In this document: piece after piece, positions 37,301 to 45,456 of the stretch
Position numbering within the stretch: position 1 is the stretch's first letter
Layout of the letters: every line of letters begins with the position of its first letter
Source of the DNA: Candidatus Peribacteria bacterium
Lineage (GTDB): Bacteria; Patescibacteriota; Gracilibacteria; UBA1369; LOWO2-01-FULL-3
Reading direction: 5' to 3'
DNA: 64,000 bases
NCBI GenBank assembly: GCA_943357285.1
Contig: CALRGJ010000007.1
Span: 1-64,000, forward strand
Position numbers and translations under genes: made by a program
The notes under the pieces: generated by a model
The model's database searches: none
Told to the model about the DNA's origin: nothing
The model's input: only the letters and a program-made list of their open reading frames with translations

Positions 37301-38380
37301 CAAAAGTTTATCAGCCCCATAAATTGCGGCACCCCACATTGCCCAAGTCTTAATATCAAATCCGCCACCACCGCCATGAGCACCGTGAGCATCACCATGT
37401 CCACCGCCACCAAAAAGTTTGGCACCAACAGTTTTCCATAATGCATATGCACCAACGGCATAAATACCAAGTGTTGAATAATCTCTATCTCTTGCGGCTT
37501 TTTGTAAAACTGAAATATTACTCTTAACAAAATCCACAGCTGTAGTTCCAATAGGATCCACTCCTTGTTTTGATTGAGTTTCGCGAGTATTTCTCGCGCC
37601 TGTATCTTGAACCATCGCTCTTGCTCTTACCTGAGTCAATGACTCGAAAGCTTTTAAATATGCTTCACCACCCAAGAAGTTTCCTTTAGCAGCTAAGCCA
37701 GAAATGTCTGCTTTGCTTTTGTCAGAAAGAGAATCTTTAAATGCTACAATATATTCACCATTATTTTCTGCAAAATATGGATTACTTTTATCGGCAGCTC
37801 CATAAAGAACGGCAAACATTGTACCATAATATTCAGCATCCTTCGGGTAATTCATAATACCTAGATTCACAAAATCTTTTTTGATTTTATCCAATCCTTC
37901 AGTAGTAGAGTGATCCCATGTTTGAGCATTGATTTTTGAAGTATCAATTCTCAACCAATCAAGTTTATTAGTCTGCTCAGTTGCATCCTTTTCCAAGAAT
38001 TCTTTAACCGGCAATTTTACTTCGATTGATTCTTTAAATTTTTTCTTAGCTTCCTCATCTTTTGCTTTCTGTTTACGTTGTTCTTCAGTATCAACTTCTA
38101 TACCACGTCTAGGAAGTCTTTCAGCTTTTCTCAATTGTTCACGTCTTCTTTCGCTTACATTTTTCACGCTGCCCATTTTTGTTTCTACTTTTGCTTTCCC
38201 AATCTTTTCTCCAACTTCTATTTTCTCTGCATCGTCTGGTTTTCCATCTTTATCGTCTTCGTCAGTATCATCTGTTCTTGTCTCATCCTCAGCGCCTCTT
38301 GGCGCAGTCTTATAAACAAATCTCGCTTCATGAAAGAGCGAATTTAAAACCCTAAATGTGTGCAATATTTTCTTTTCCAT
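34382..38380 (-). CDS. Giant orphan protein (1332 residues) with His/Gly-rich linker
   Basis: Not recognised. Residues about 30-60 are strongly acidic (DDTDEDDKDGKPDDAEK), followed by Lys/Glu/Arg coiled coil to ~120. A hydrophobic helix near 295-313 is followed by a His/Gly linker (GGGGHGDAHGAHGGGGG, about 318-336) and a second helix (WAMWGAAIYGADKLL). The rest is a large helical and partly beta body without motifs. His-rich spans also occur in the 1252-residue neighbour. It begins the operon with the 361- and 2098-residue genes and has its own promoter (38410-38438). Cellular place and function are unknown. Confidence 0.6.
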   Translation of the reverse strand: MEKKILHTFRVLNSLFHEARFVYKTAPRGAEDETRTDDTDEDDKDGKPDDAEKIEVGEKIGKAKVETKMGSVKNVSERRREQLRKAERLPRRGIEVDTEEQRKQKAKDEEAKKKFKESIEVKLPVKEFLEKDATEQTNKLDWLRIDTSKINAQTWDHSTTEGLDKIKKDFVNLGIMNYPKDAEYYGTMFAVLYGAADKSNPYFAENNGEYIVAFKDSLSDKSKADISGLAAKGNFLGGEAYLKAFESLTQVRARAMVQDTGARNTRETQSKQGVDPIGTTAVDFVKSNISVLQKAARDRDYSTLGIYAVGAYALWKTVGAKLFGGGGHGDAHGAHGGGGGFDIKTWAMWGAAIYGADKLLKNAGYDVLKMAGFKDMNSEVKGTPMESMQNILSQSAVAKETADLDYGIVLKMSEQKLTDLDSFLKSSKTSGVDKFIHPREFPDLFPDLKNAWPFKKDQDINKPGDAVEREYARVGHQLYKLALALPVVYEKTLFKDHPKYTGLTYEMMLTDPGRSDLRVWKLLEAARQYAPESVGSGFLSGKKPQEIKDKMLAGTDKVLENNGFTLDNTTELKPGSGHIAGHLKGFPIVVVAVKEGYRIYLQSDYNDKLGYNATPGTKFKFIPLEGGKRGAEEAVKKVEDRMGELLKKLQEKNKNIGGLTYESGEWKATTKFKGAADLGVTEKENASTIVKPDELGQMLILDGETSAEKYVERNVLGRLIEQREFKALGYFATAGKLKIDEGTPEDGLFKVKIGKKGIEAVIKYDKDSKQFSFEPSSQEQSLLKGGSGFAEELGDVMKDNQEMVNVTDSWKKLIENAPESYFFNLFQNIPEWFTKATLADPTRGLGLKGFTGSIPKNYTLGLIETQKALVISKLVGSIESTTNLGEVADKINTIYTPALKDLEQQRDIFSAQITQKRADGDHYTGDDFKSGVFGKISEIGIQSNDYKSWYRQFVDQTYAHYGMDDLRKGNAVKAADLVKVFSYYTSAVDDPSMDGANLNLSLSSTEKANVDILTRAKKTLVDSGKKNPTSAEIIAASGSTTITEDFVNTTFKEYEKAEKYKNHSQYVDYVVGQINLKRNQDLLNVETIPAPGSFWAITNFKDWIPKPSAEQFVDTREVLTSKKDFVEFDEYLNRLADTDPSNDNVPEDKIILPRHSCPLSLPAGSPQRALFKKLLTADGVEKNDPIKKLTKLEEAFQNRMRDALDQLESKFKGNLKDGAFSQLRLQYQLHYNAKGDDTNTDLIHSEFGLPDESGTTFLPTSLAVEIQDIENKLSGTRTVTRGYQEELINARIYRILEQSITDKNNFDTYFERTTVPGWVSEKWDDFKLWLFG

Positions 38381-38409
38381 TTGTACAATTTTTATTTTTG
38401 TATCAAGTC

Positions 38410-38438
38410 ATTATACCAAAAAACGCCCCCTTTTACAA
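38410..38438 (-). promoter_or_regulatory. Promoter of the 1332-361-2098 residue operon
   Basis: On the minus strand TTGTAA (38433-38438) and a perfect TATAAT (38410-38415) are 17 bases apart, 30 bases before the ATG. Confidence 0.75.
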
Positions 38439-38486
38439 TCCTGGGGGGTCATATACTTACACACATTCAGTTGACAGAAATTCAGT

Positions 38487-38861
38487 CTATGATGCTTGAA
38501 TTTCGTTGAATTTCTTAATAAAATTTTGGAAAAACACCGTCATTCCGGCATAAATTTTTTCCATCAAATTTGGATACATCATCGCAAATTCAATCAAAGT
38601 ATCTTCATGCTTCATCCATGGCATTGTTACAGCCGTCTGATTTATGAATTCACGCAAACGCTTCGCCATTTCGTCATCAAGATTATTCCAAATACTGAAA
38701 ATTAGGTGATCTTTAGTTTGACGCTTCAGCATGCCCATTACTAGGGCTTTATACACCTCATCGCGAGGGTCAATATTCAGCTGCGCAACAACAGCTTCGT
38801 ACAAACTATCAGCATCCTGAAATATTTTTGCAGCGTCTTGTTGTGATTGATTATTATTCAT
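38487..38861 (-). CDS. Small helical protein between giant genes
   Basis: A 124-residue protein, entirely helical (ADSLYEAVVAQLNIDPRDEV, HLIFSIWNNLDDEMAKRLRE). It is not recognised. Its size, acidic N-terminus and helix-bundle look resemble the 85-residue protein at the other end of the cluster, suggesting a small adaptor or chaperone-like family; this is conjecture. It follows the 1252-residue gene by 14 bases and is separated from the next operon by a promoter. Confidence 0.5.
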   Translation of the reverse strand: MNNNQSQQDAAKIFQDADSLYEAVVAQLNIDPRDEVYKALVMGMLKRQTKDHLIFSIWNNLDDEMAKRLREFINQTAVTMPWMKHEDTLIEFAMMYPNLMEKIYAGMTVFFQNFIKKFNEIQAS

Positions 38862-38875
38862 TTGAATTTTTAGTA

Positions 38876-41800
38876 TTATGCAGCTTTCTTGTGATCATCA
38901 TGTTTAGCATGATCATCTACTTTCGCGGCATGCGCATCTGGCTTAGCATGGTCGTCCTTTTTCTCACCATGCGCATCATGTGCACCATGAGCAGCATCAT
39001 GAGGCTTAGCATGATCATCTTTCTTTTCTTCATGACCTACTTTTACTTCAGCTCCATGTGGAGCATCGATCTTAATTCCAAGTGCCGTAGCGACCATATC
39101 AATTTGCTTCTTGTATTTAGCCAAATCAACAAATGGAGAATCCGGAACTTCAATCGCTTCTAAATCAGATTTAGGTTCATGAATTTTCATTAACTCTGCA
39201 CGTTCATCAGCTTTTTTCTTATTTCTATCTGCGTACCTAGTATCTGCATATTTTACTTTGCCCCATTCGCCACTCACAGTACCTGTCACCGTTTCTGCTG
39301 TACCTTTCGCTACGCCGCTAGCTTTTTCTTTCGCATAGCCCATGATTCTTGCAGTGTCATTTTTCACTGAATCTCTAAGCCCTGGCAATGGAGTCCATTT
39401 ATTAGCTCTGAATAAGTTAATGAAACCAACTAATGGTTTCGCAGCTAAAAGTAGGGGATACTTTGCCGCTCTCACAGGTAGTAGGGCAGTTTGGAAACCA
39501 AGAGCCGTTCCGAGCTTAGTCGCGCCCCAGACGCCTTTACCAGCGATCTTGAGCGGTGCGAATACACCAGCCGCAAGAGCCTTTTTGCCTACGAATGAAC
39601 CGGCATCATGTAATTTATCTTTTAACCATTGAGCATATGGCGAATTCCAATATTTGGCACCAGCACTGTCTGCAGAAAATTCTACGTCTACTTCGGCTTC
39701 TTTTGCCTCTTTAATTAAAGATTCCAATTTATGATCATATATTTCAGAACTAAATTTTCCAGATCTAAATTGATCATTCAGATCTTCATATTTCATGTCT
39801 AAAACCTTCTTTTTGTTTTCTTTCGCTTTCCCTCCTTTAGTTTCCACTATTGAAAAATGCGCTTTCATTATTGGCTTAATTTTTTCCATCTGAGCCTTGA
39901 ATGCATCATCTACGACTTTGCTGATTCCAGCTTTATCCATGTGCGCATCCACTCCCATTTGTTTAGCCAAAAGTGTTTTTAATTTTTTCTCGAGCTTCAC
40001 AGATTGAATAGACTTAACGTCTCCATCAAAATCTTGGAACGCCACTAATACAAAGAAAGCATTTTTATAGTTTAATTTACCGAATGTGAAAAGTTTTTCT
40101 ATACTTTCCCAATCCTTCAAGTCATCAGGCTTGATGCCTTTTAACGGCTGAACAACTTTATCTCCTTCTTTATATTTAAAGTTTAGGAGTCTCTTTCTTA
40201 CATTTGCAAATTTCGCCGTTTCCATCGCCTCAGCAGTTCCACGTTGCGCCAACTCCGCATATCCTTCATCCGTCTGCAAAGTCGCCACATCCTCCGCAAG
40301 AATCATCGTCACAAGCTTATTGTGATCCATAGGGGACATGTCTGGGAATTGCTCACCAACTAGAGCTCCAATAATACGTTTAGCAGCATCAGCATCAGTG
40401 AAGTTTTTTTCTTTCTCTGACTTGGCTGTTTCTTTGTCCAATTCTTTCTTTGCATCTTTTGTCGCTTTTGATTTTTCAGCAGAAGCAGCATCGAAGTCCG
40501 CTAGCAAGCTTTGGACCCTATCACTATCTCCAAACAGGCCATGAAATTCTCCATATAAATTGATCAGGTCTTGAGGATCAAAATTGCCATTATCCAAATT
40601 GATTTTCTGTAACTTTGAAGAAATTGAAGCTGCAATACCATGATGACCGCCATGTTCTGCATTAGCATGATGAGCACCACCAATATGCTTACCAATATCA
40701 ATATCCAAATGCTCAGCCTTTACAGACTTTATAACTAATTTTGTTAATTCATCTTTAAATTCCTTTGCTTTTGAAGCAATTAAAGTTAAACGTTTATGTT
40801 CGTCTTTTAGTGCACCAAGGTCTTCAGCTTTTTTTTCATTCTCGTTCTCCATTATTTCCCTTTCTTTCTCGCGAACAAAATCATCCTTTTTAAGCTTACC
40901 CATTTCATTCAACGCCCTTTCTATCGAATCGCTAGATCTAATGGATGTTTTTTTAAGAGAAATTTGTTCATCTAAATAGGCAATTCTAGCATTTAATCCC
41001 AAACCTGATTTTTCCTTTTGCTTTAGTAATGAGGCCTTCTCTTCTTTTAATTTTTCCAGTTTCTTTGGATCAGATTCCTTCCCAATTTCCTTCTCCTTTG
41101 CATCAAGGCTATTTTGAAGTGATTTCGCCCCCTTATCCTTCTCTGCCTTCCAGTCTCCAATTGCCACCGCCAACTGGCTTCCACCCTCCACTACATTGGT
41201 GAAACTATCATGACTCGAAAAATATTTATAAACATCCTGTAGTTCGTGTTCTTTATGCTCAGCTTCATGATGCAATCTTTCTAAACGCTTCATTTCAGCT
41301 CCACTTTTCTTTTTAGGGAACGCAGCGTTGATAATCCAACTTTCAAAAGTAACCATTTTTGCTGCTTCAAGCTCATTTTTTGCTTTTACCTCTTCTTCTT
41401 TTACCTTTTCAAGATTTGATTTTGGCTGCTGTAGTATTTTTTCAAACTCTTTGACGAAAACATCAAATCCAGCAGTGATAAATTCAAGCAATTCTCTATC
41501 GTTTTTTGAACCCTTAAATTTAGCCAAAAAATCTTTGCATAGTTTTTTTGACTTGGCTTTATTTTCATCATTGCTCGCATCTATTTCGCTAAAACTATCG
41601 TTAAGGTGAGACACCTTCTCCTCAATCTCACTGGCTAGCTGCATTCTATCTGTTGATATGCCACCAACCTCTTCAACTGTTGCCTCCAATTTTGTTAAAA
41701 AATCTCCAAGTTTATCACTGTAAAATTCTTCAAGAGCATCAGCATCTCCATGCAAGTTTCTATAAGATTCCAAATGCACCTTACACAAATTTCTTACGTT

Positions 41801-42634
41801 TGAATCAAAACTTTCATCTTTAGCAATTAAAGCAATTTTTCTTTCTACGTATGCAAGCGTAGCTCTATAATCTTGTTTCTCAGACTTTAAATAATGGTCA
41901 CGCGCATCTAGAAAAAGATTATTCAGCTTTTCTTGTTTTGATACATCATTCTTTAATTGACTCAAGCCACTTGCTTCAAGGAATTTTAAACCTAACGGCT
42001 TTAAAGTTTTAAAATCTTCGGCAGCTTTGCTATAGCTAGAAAGAACTGCACTTTCTGATGCAACTTTACCCCTAGCTTTGGCATATTCGTCCTCAGCAGC
42101 GAGAATTTTTGCCTTAATTTTAGGCTTAATTCCTATTGTATCTGATTCAGAAGCTGCTTTAAGTCTACTAAATGCAGATTTCAATTCTGACCTGCCTTTT
42201 AATTTATCCTTATCCTCAATAGGGAATTTCAAAATACCTTTCAAAAGGTCAGCACTAGACTTACCAATAGTATCCAAAGCATCATCATTACCCTCAAGCA
42301 TAAATCTTCCATATACCATTCTGAATGCTTCACGGAAGGCTTTAGCACGGGCAATTTTCTCCTTATCTTCAGCAGTCTTCTCGGTGTCATCCTTCATTTT
42401 TGTTAAAGCTGCAGTCTTTGCATTATCAAAAGTTTTTTTGAAGGAAGTACCGAGAGCCTCGCTCAAAGCTTTATCGCCTTTTATTTTTTCAACCACGTCG
42501 TTGGAGATCATTCCAATCTTTTCCGCAGACGCCAAAACTTCCTCAATATTTTTGGGTTCATTTGGAATTTCCAATGCACTTAATTGAGCATCTTCGAACT
42601 GTTGTCTTTTTTTGTCCAAACCTCCGTCAGCCAT
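38876..42634 (-). CDS. Giant orphan protein (1252 residues) with His-rich tail
   Basis: Not recognised. The first 640 residues are Lys/Glu/Ala/Leu-rich coiled coil (LEKVKEEEVKAKNELEAAKM). A His-rich island (HIGGAHHANAEHGGHHG) lies at about residues 648-664. A weakly hydrophobic stretch at about 1011-1080 (ALAAGVFAPLKIAGKGVW, PLLLAAKPLVGFINLF) could lie on or in the membrane. The last 65 residues repeat KKDDHAKP-like units (HDAAHGAHDAHGEKKDDHAK), a His/Asp/Ala tail that could bind metal ions or act as an acid-responsive linker. The gene starts the block and is divergent from tig. Confidence 0.6.
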   Translation of the reverse strand: MADGGLDKKRQQFEDAQLSALEIPNEPKNIEEVLASAEKIGMISNDVVEKIKGDKALSEALGTSFKKTFDNAKTAALTKMKDDTEKTAEDKEKIARAKAFREAFRMVYGRFMLEGNDDALDTIGKSSADLLKGILKFPIEDKDKLKGRSELKSAFSRLKAASESDTIGIKPKIKAKILAAEDEYAKARGKVASESAVLSSYSKAAEDFKTLKPLGLKFLEASGLSQLKNDVSKQEKLNNLFLDARDHYLKSEKQDYRATLAYVERKIALIAKDESFDSNVRNLCKVHLESYRNLHGDADALEEFYSDKLGDFLTKLEATVEEVGGISTDRMQLASEIEEKVSHLNDSFSEIDASNDENKAKSKKLCKDFLAKFKGSKNDRELLEFITAGFDVFVKEFEKILQQPKSNLEKVKEEEVKAKNELEAAKMVTFESWIINAAFPKKKSGAEMKRLERLHHEAEHKEHELQDVYKYFSSHDSFTNVVEGGSQLAVAIGDWKAEKDKGAKSLQNSLDAKEKEIGKESDPKKLEKLKEEKASLLKQKEKSGLGLNARIAYLDEQISLKKTSIRSSDSIERALNEMGKLKKDDFVREKEREIMENENEKKAEDLGALKDEHKRLTLIASKAKEFKDELTKLVIKSVKAEHLDIDIGKHIGGAHHANAEHGGHHGIAASISSKLQKINLDNGNFDPQDLINLYGEFHGLFGDSDRVQSLLADFDAASAEKSKATKDAKKELDKETAKSEKEKNFTDADAAKRIIGALVGEQFPDMSPMDHNKLVTMILAEDVATLQTDEGYAELAQRGTAEAMETAKFANVRKRLLNFKYKEGDKVVQPLKGIKPDDLKDWESIEKLFTFGKLNYKNAFFVLVAFQDFDGDVKSIQSVKLEKKLKTLLAKQMGVDAHMDKAGISKVVDDAFKAQMEKIKPIMKAHFSIVETKGGKAKENKKKVLDMKYEDLNDQFRSGKFSSEIYDHKLESLIKEAKEAEVDVEFSADSAGAKYWNSPYAQWLKDKLHDAGSFVGKKALAAGVFAPLKIAGKGVWGATKLGTALGFQTALLPVRAAKYPLLLAAKPLVGFINLFRANKWTPLPGLRDSVKNDTARIMGYAKEKASGVAKGTAETVTGTVSGEWGKVKYADTRYADRNKKKADERAELMKIHEPKSDLEAIEVPDSPFVDLAKYKKQIDMVATALGIKIDAPHGAEVKVGHEEKKDDHAKPHDAAHGAHDAHGEKKDDHAKPDAHAAKVDDHAKHDDHKKAA

Positions 42635-42685
42635 AAATATATTATTTTATCTGGATATTCTATCACAAATGTGGCTTAAAAACAA

Positions 42686-42714
42686 TTGCCAAAAGGGTTT
42701 CTGGCCTGTAAAAT
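42686..42714 (+). promoter_or_regulatory. Promoter of tig
   Basis: TTGCCA (42686-42691) and TAAAAT (42709-42714), spacer 17. The same TTGCCA -35 occurs before the genes at 44737 and 45457. Confidence 0.65.
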
Positions 42715-42805
42715 CCTCGCAGTTCGAGTATTCAAATATACTCCAAAAGGGAAAATAAGCAAGACTCAAATCATCAATAAACAGCTACACATAACCACAA
42801 CCCCC

Positions 42806-44083
42806 ATGGACTACAAGATCAAGAAATTGCCAAAATCTTTGGTAGAAATCACTGTTACTATCACTGCTGAGGAAATGCCGAAATATGTGAAGAAGGCGAC
42901 AGAAGAAATTGCTAAGGACATTGAGATCAAAGGTTTCCGTAAAGGTCACGTACCTCCACACATTCTCGACCAGCACATTGATAAAAAATTCATCACAGCT
43001 CACGCTGAAGAATTAGCTGTTCGCGAAACATATTCTGAAGTTGCTACAAAAGAAGGTCTTTACGTTGTGACTCGCCCTGAAGTGAAAATCGAAAAAGAAG
43101 AACCACTTACTTACGTAGCTACTGTAGCTGTAATGCCAGAAGTTGAAATCAAAGATCACAAATCTATTAAAGTTAAAAAAGAGAAAATAGAAGTAAGCCC
43201 AAAAGAAGTAGAAGAGGTGATTGACGATCTCAAAAAGCACAACACTATTTTCCGCGATGCTGAAAAAGAAATTAAAAAAGGAGACAGAGCAGAAATCGAT
43301 TTCGAAGGTTTCGACGAAGAAGGTAAATCTGTAGAAAATACTAAGAGCACAAATCATCCACTTATCGTAGGTGAGGGGACTCTTATTCCAGGTTTTGAAG
43401 AAAATCTTATCGGTCTAAAGAAAGAAGACAAAAAAGAATTCGACATTGTTTTCCCTGAAGACTATCACAAAAAAGATTTCCAGAAGAAAAAGATGAAATT
43501 CAAGATCGAAGTGAAGAGAGTGGAAGAGCCAATCGCTCCAGAATTGGACGAAGCTCTTATCGAAAAAGCTACAGGCAAAAAGCACTCAGTAGATGAATTC
43601 AAAAAAGAACTCGAATTAAACATTCGCAATAAAAAAGAAGACGAAGCAAAAGTAAAACAAGAAAACGAATACATCGAAAAAGTTATCAAAGCTATGGAAG
43701 CAGAAATTCCAGAAGCTATGATCACGGAAGAAGCTCACTTCATGATGGACGAAATTAAAGAGGAAGTTCAATCTAAAGGAATTGAATTCCACAAATTTCT
43801 AGAACAGGCTAAAACTTCTGAAGAAGATATTCTCAAGAAATACACTCCTGAAGCTGAGAAACGTGTAAAAATCCGTCTCGCTCTTCAATTCCTTCTCAAG
43901 GCAGAAGAAATCAAAGTAAGCGACGAAGACCTACAAGCTGAATTAGACAAAATCAAAGCAATGTATCCGGAAGCTGAACACAAAAAAATTGAAGGAGACT
44001 TTGCAAGCGGTAGATTATCTACTCAAATCGCAAACAGAATGGCTATCAGAAAGCTATTCGACAAAGTGTTGAAAGAAGAATAA
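42806..44083 (+). CDS. tig: Trigger factor (ribosome-associated chaperone)
   Basis: The frame opens at 42686, but ATG 42806 (MDYKIKKLPKSLVEITVTI) matches the family start and lies downstream of the promoter (425 residues). The ribosome-binding signature GFRKGHVPPHIL is at about residues 43-54. The FKBP-type PPIase domain (GDRAEIDFEGF, NHPLIVGEGTLIPGFEENLI) is at about 150-240 and the helical C-terminal chaperone domain follows. All three domains are present. It binds nascent chains on the ribosome. The protein is markedly Lys/Glu-rich. Confidence 0.95.
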   Translation: MDYKIKKLPKSLVEITVTITAEEMPKYVKKATEEIAKDIEIKGFRKGHVPPHILDQHIDKKFITAHAEELAVRETYSEVATKEGLYVVTRPEVKIEKEEPLTYVATVAVMPEVEIKDHKSIKVKKEKIEVSPKEVEEVIDDLKKHNTIFRDAEKEIKKGDRAEIDFEGFDEEGKSVENTKSTNHPLIVGEGTLIPGFEENLIGLKKEDKKEFDIVFPEDYHKKDFQKKKMKFKIEVKRVEEPIAPELDEALIEKATGKKHSVDEFKKELELNIRNKKEDEAKVKQENEYIEKVIKAMEAEIPEAMITEEAHFMMDEIKEEVQSKGIEFHKFLEQAKTSEEDILKKYTPEAEKRVKIRLALQFLLKAEEIKVSDEDLQAELDKIKAMYPEAEHKKIEGDFASGRLSTQIANRMAIRKLFDKVLKEE

Positions 44084-44091
44084 TTAAGAGA

Positions 44092-44325
44092 TCAAAATCC
44101 ATCATCAGTTCTACTGCCAATGAACGCCAAAAGCGACATCGCATAGAAGAATCCGGTAATCGCTCCTAGAAGGGCGATTATTAGGATTATGAAGAATGGT
44201 TTCAAACCATCAGCATTTGTGAAAAGAAGAAGAAAGTCACGGGTAGTCGCCGGAATATTTTCAAAAGCCAAAATCAAAATTGCGAAAATCGCCAAGACAG
44301 AAATTGATAAATAAAATTTTTTCAT
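44092..44325 (-). CDS. Small LapA-like two-helix membrane protein (copy 1)
   Basis: A 77-residue protein with two membrane helices (about 5-24 and 44-68), AFEN after the first helix and GAITGFFYAM in the second. The layout resembles the LapA/DUF1049 family of small inner-membrane proteins. It is a tandem paralogue of the gene at 44351 (shared MKxFY, AFEN, DG, FF, GFF). Function in this lineage is unknown; in E. coli LapA acts in envelope assembly. Confidence 0.55.
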   Translation of the reverse strand: MKKFYLSISVLAIFAILILAFENIPATTRDFLLLFTNADGLKPFFIILIIALLGAITGFFYAMSLLAFIGSRTDDGF

Positions 44326-44350
44326 AGGGATGATTTAAACATTCTAAGGT

Positions 44351-44587
44351 TTACATTGTGTCCTCAGGTATTTCTTTTTTGCCTGGGGTTGTAACGTACA
44401 TTGTAGCGAAAAAACCAGCTATAAAGCCAATAAGTGCGATGCCAATTACCACGAAGAAAATATTGGTTCCATCCATGGAAGCAAAGAAAAATGCTGATTT
44501 TGATAGTGTAGAGTTAATATTCTCAAACGCAATAATGAGAATTACAATGGTCAAAAAGAATGATGCTCCAAAATAAAAACCTTTCAT
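44351..44587 (-). CDS. Small LapA-like two-helix membrane protein (copy 2)
   Basis: A 78-residue protein with the same plan as its neighbour: MKGFYFGASFFLTIVILIIA, FENIN, a DGTN loop, and VVIGIALIGFIAGFFATMYV. It ends in an acidic soluble tail (KKEIPEDTM). The two copies differ mostly in the central loop and tail. The pair is probably co-transcribed, 25 bases apart, and could form a heterodimer. Confidence 0.55.
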   Translation of the reverse strand: MKGFYFGASFFLTIVILIIAFENINSTLSKSAFFFASMDGTNIFFVVIGIALIGFIAGFFATMYVTTPGKKEIPEDTM

Positions 44588-44679
44588 GAAATGATGGTAA
44601 ACACTACTGATGACATCATAGAATGTTCCTCAATATTTATCAAGAATTATTTCACTGAACAACAATTTGTAACAAAAAC

Positions 44680-44706
44680 TTGCCAAGCGTATACAATTTG
44701 TATACA
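44680..44706 (+). promoter_or_regulatory. Promoter and 17-bp palindromic operator
   Basis: A perfect 17-bp palindrome GTATACAATTTGTATAC lies at 44689-44705. It sits between a TTGCCA -35 box (44680-44685) and a TATACA -10 box (44701-44706) with a short 15-base spacer. It lies 31 bases before the winged-helix gene, so autorepression is the natural reading. Confidence 0.65.
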
Positions 44707-44736
44707 TTACCTCTGGGCACGAACTAAAACTAGGGC

Positions 44737-45315
44737 ATGTTAAAAAGACTTTTTACGTCCAATACGCGTATCAAGCTGATGACAGTTTTCTTAATGAATC
44801 CTGCAGAGGAATATTTTATTAGGGAATTGACTCGTAAACTTGATGAACAAATTAATTCAATTCGTCGTGAGTTGGATAATCTGAAACGTGTGGGACTACT
44901 CAAAACCCGTACAAAAAACCGAAAAAAGTATTACTACGTTAATACTGGTTTCATTATATATGAAGAATTAAAGAGCATTATCATCAAGGCAGTCTCTTCT
45001 AATGAGAACCTTATAAAGGATATACAGAAGATGGGTGAAGTCATTGTTTTAGCCTTATCTGGCCAATTCGTTGATAGACCTACTACTAGTGTAGATATGC
45101 TTATTGTGGGCAATGTAGACAGAGAGAGACTCACTCAATATATCAATAATGAGCTTAGAACTAAGAGACCAATCAAGTTTACAGTGATGAATGAAGAGGA
45201 CTATCGCTACAGACAGAGCTGCAAGGATAAGTTTGTATCTGATCTGATGAATGACGAAGATAATCAGATCGCAATCAACAAAATGACACTTGCAGATGTG
45301 GATGTGCGTTTGTAA
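44737..45315 (+). CDS. Winged-helix regulator fused to a degenerate nucleotidyltransferase domain
   Basis: A 192-residue protein. Residues 1-70 are a winged helix-turn-helix (MTVFLMNPAEEYFIRELTRK, INSIRRELDNLKRVGLLKTR, with wing KNRKKYYYVN). Residues 95-165 resemble a MNT-type nucleotidyltransferase fold, but the catalytic GS...D-x-D is reduced to GQFVDRPTTSVDMLIVG, so it is probably inactive. This two-domain architecture is widespread in archaea and candidate phyla. A sensor or repressor role fits the palindromic operator just upstream. No toxin-like partner gene is adjacent. Confidence 0.7.
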   Translation: MLKRLFTSNTRIKLMTVFLMNPAEEYFIRELTRKLDEQINSIRRELDNLKRVGLLKTRTKNRKKYYYVNTGFIIYEELKSIIIKAVSSNENLIKDIQKMGEVIVLALSGQFVDRPTTSVDMLIVGNVDRERLTQYINNELRTKRPIKFTVMNEEDYRYRQSCKDKFVSDLMNDEDNQIAINKMTLADVDVRL

Positions 45316-45338
45316 CCTAAAAGAAGCCTAAAAATCAC

Positions 45339-45367
45339 TTGCCAAATAACCTGAGCTTATATATATT
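45339..45367 (+). promoter_or_regulatory. Promoter of rplS
   Basis: TTGCCA (45339-45344) and TATATT (45362-45367), spacer 17. Confidence 0.6.
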
Positions 45368-45380
45368 GCTCGAGCTAGCA

Positions 45381-45402
45381 GACACAAGCGAAGTGCAGTG
45401 TC
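45381..45402 (+). other. Hairpin in the rplS leader
   Basis: GACAC/GTGTC (45381-45385 with 45398-45402) encloses AAGCGAAGTGCA. It lies in the 5' leader, about 55 bases before rplS. The loop resembles the GAAGCG elements elsewhere. It may be a ribosomal-protein leader structure; nothing more can be said. Confidence 0.4.
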
Positions 45403-45456
45403 AGATAAGCAAAAAGTTTTGACTAAGGTCAAAACACCATATCCCAAATACATCAT

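Noticed and set aside
42078-42587. 169-codon plus-strand frame inside the 1252-residue gene
   Set aside because: It is an antisense shadow of charged coiled-coil codons. Composition (Ser/Phe/Leu) and lack of a leader argue against a gene.
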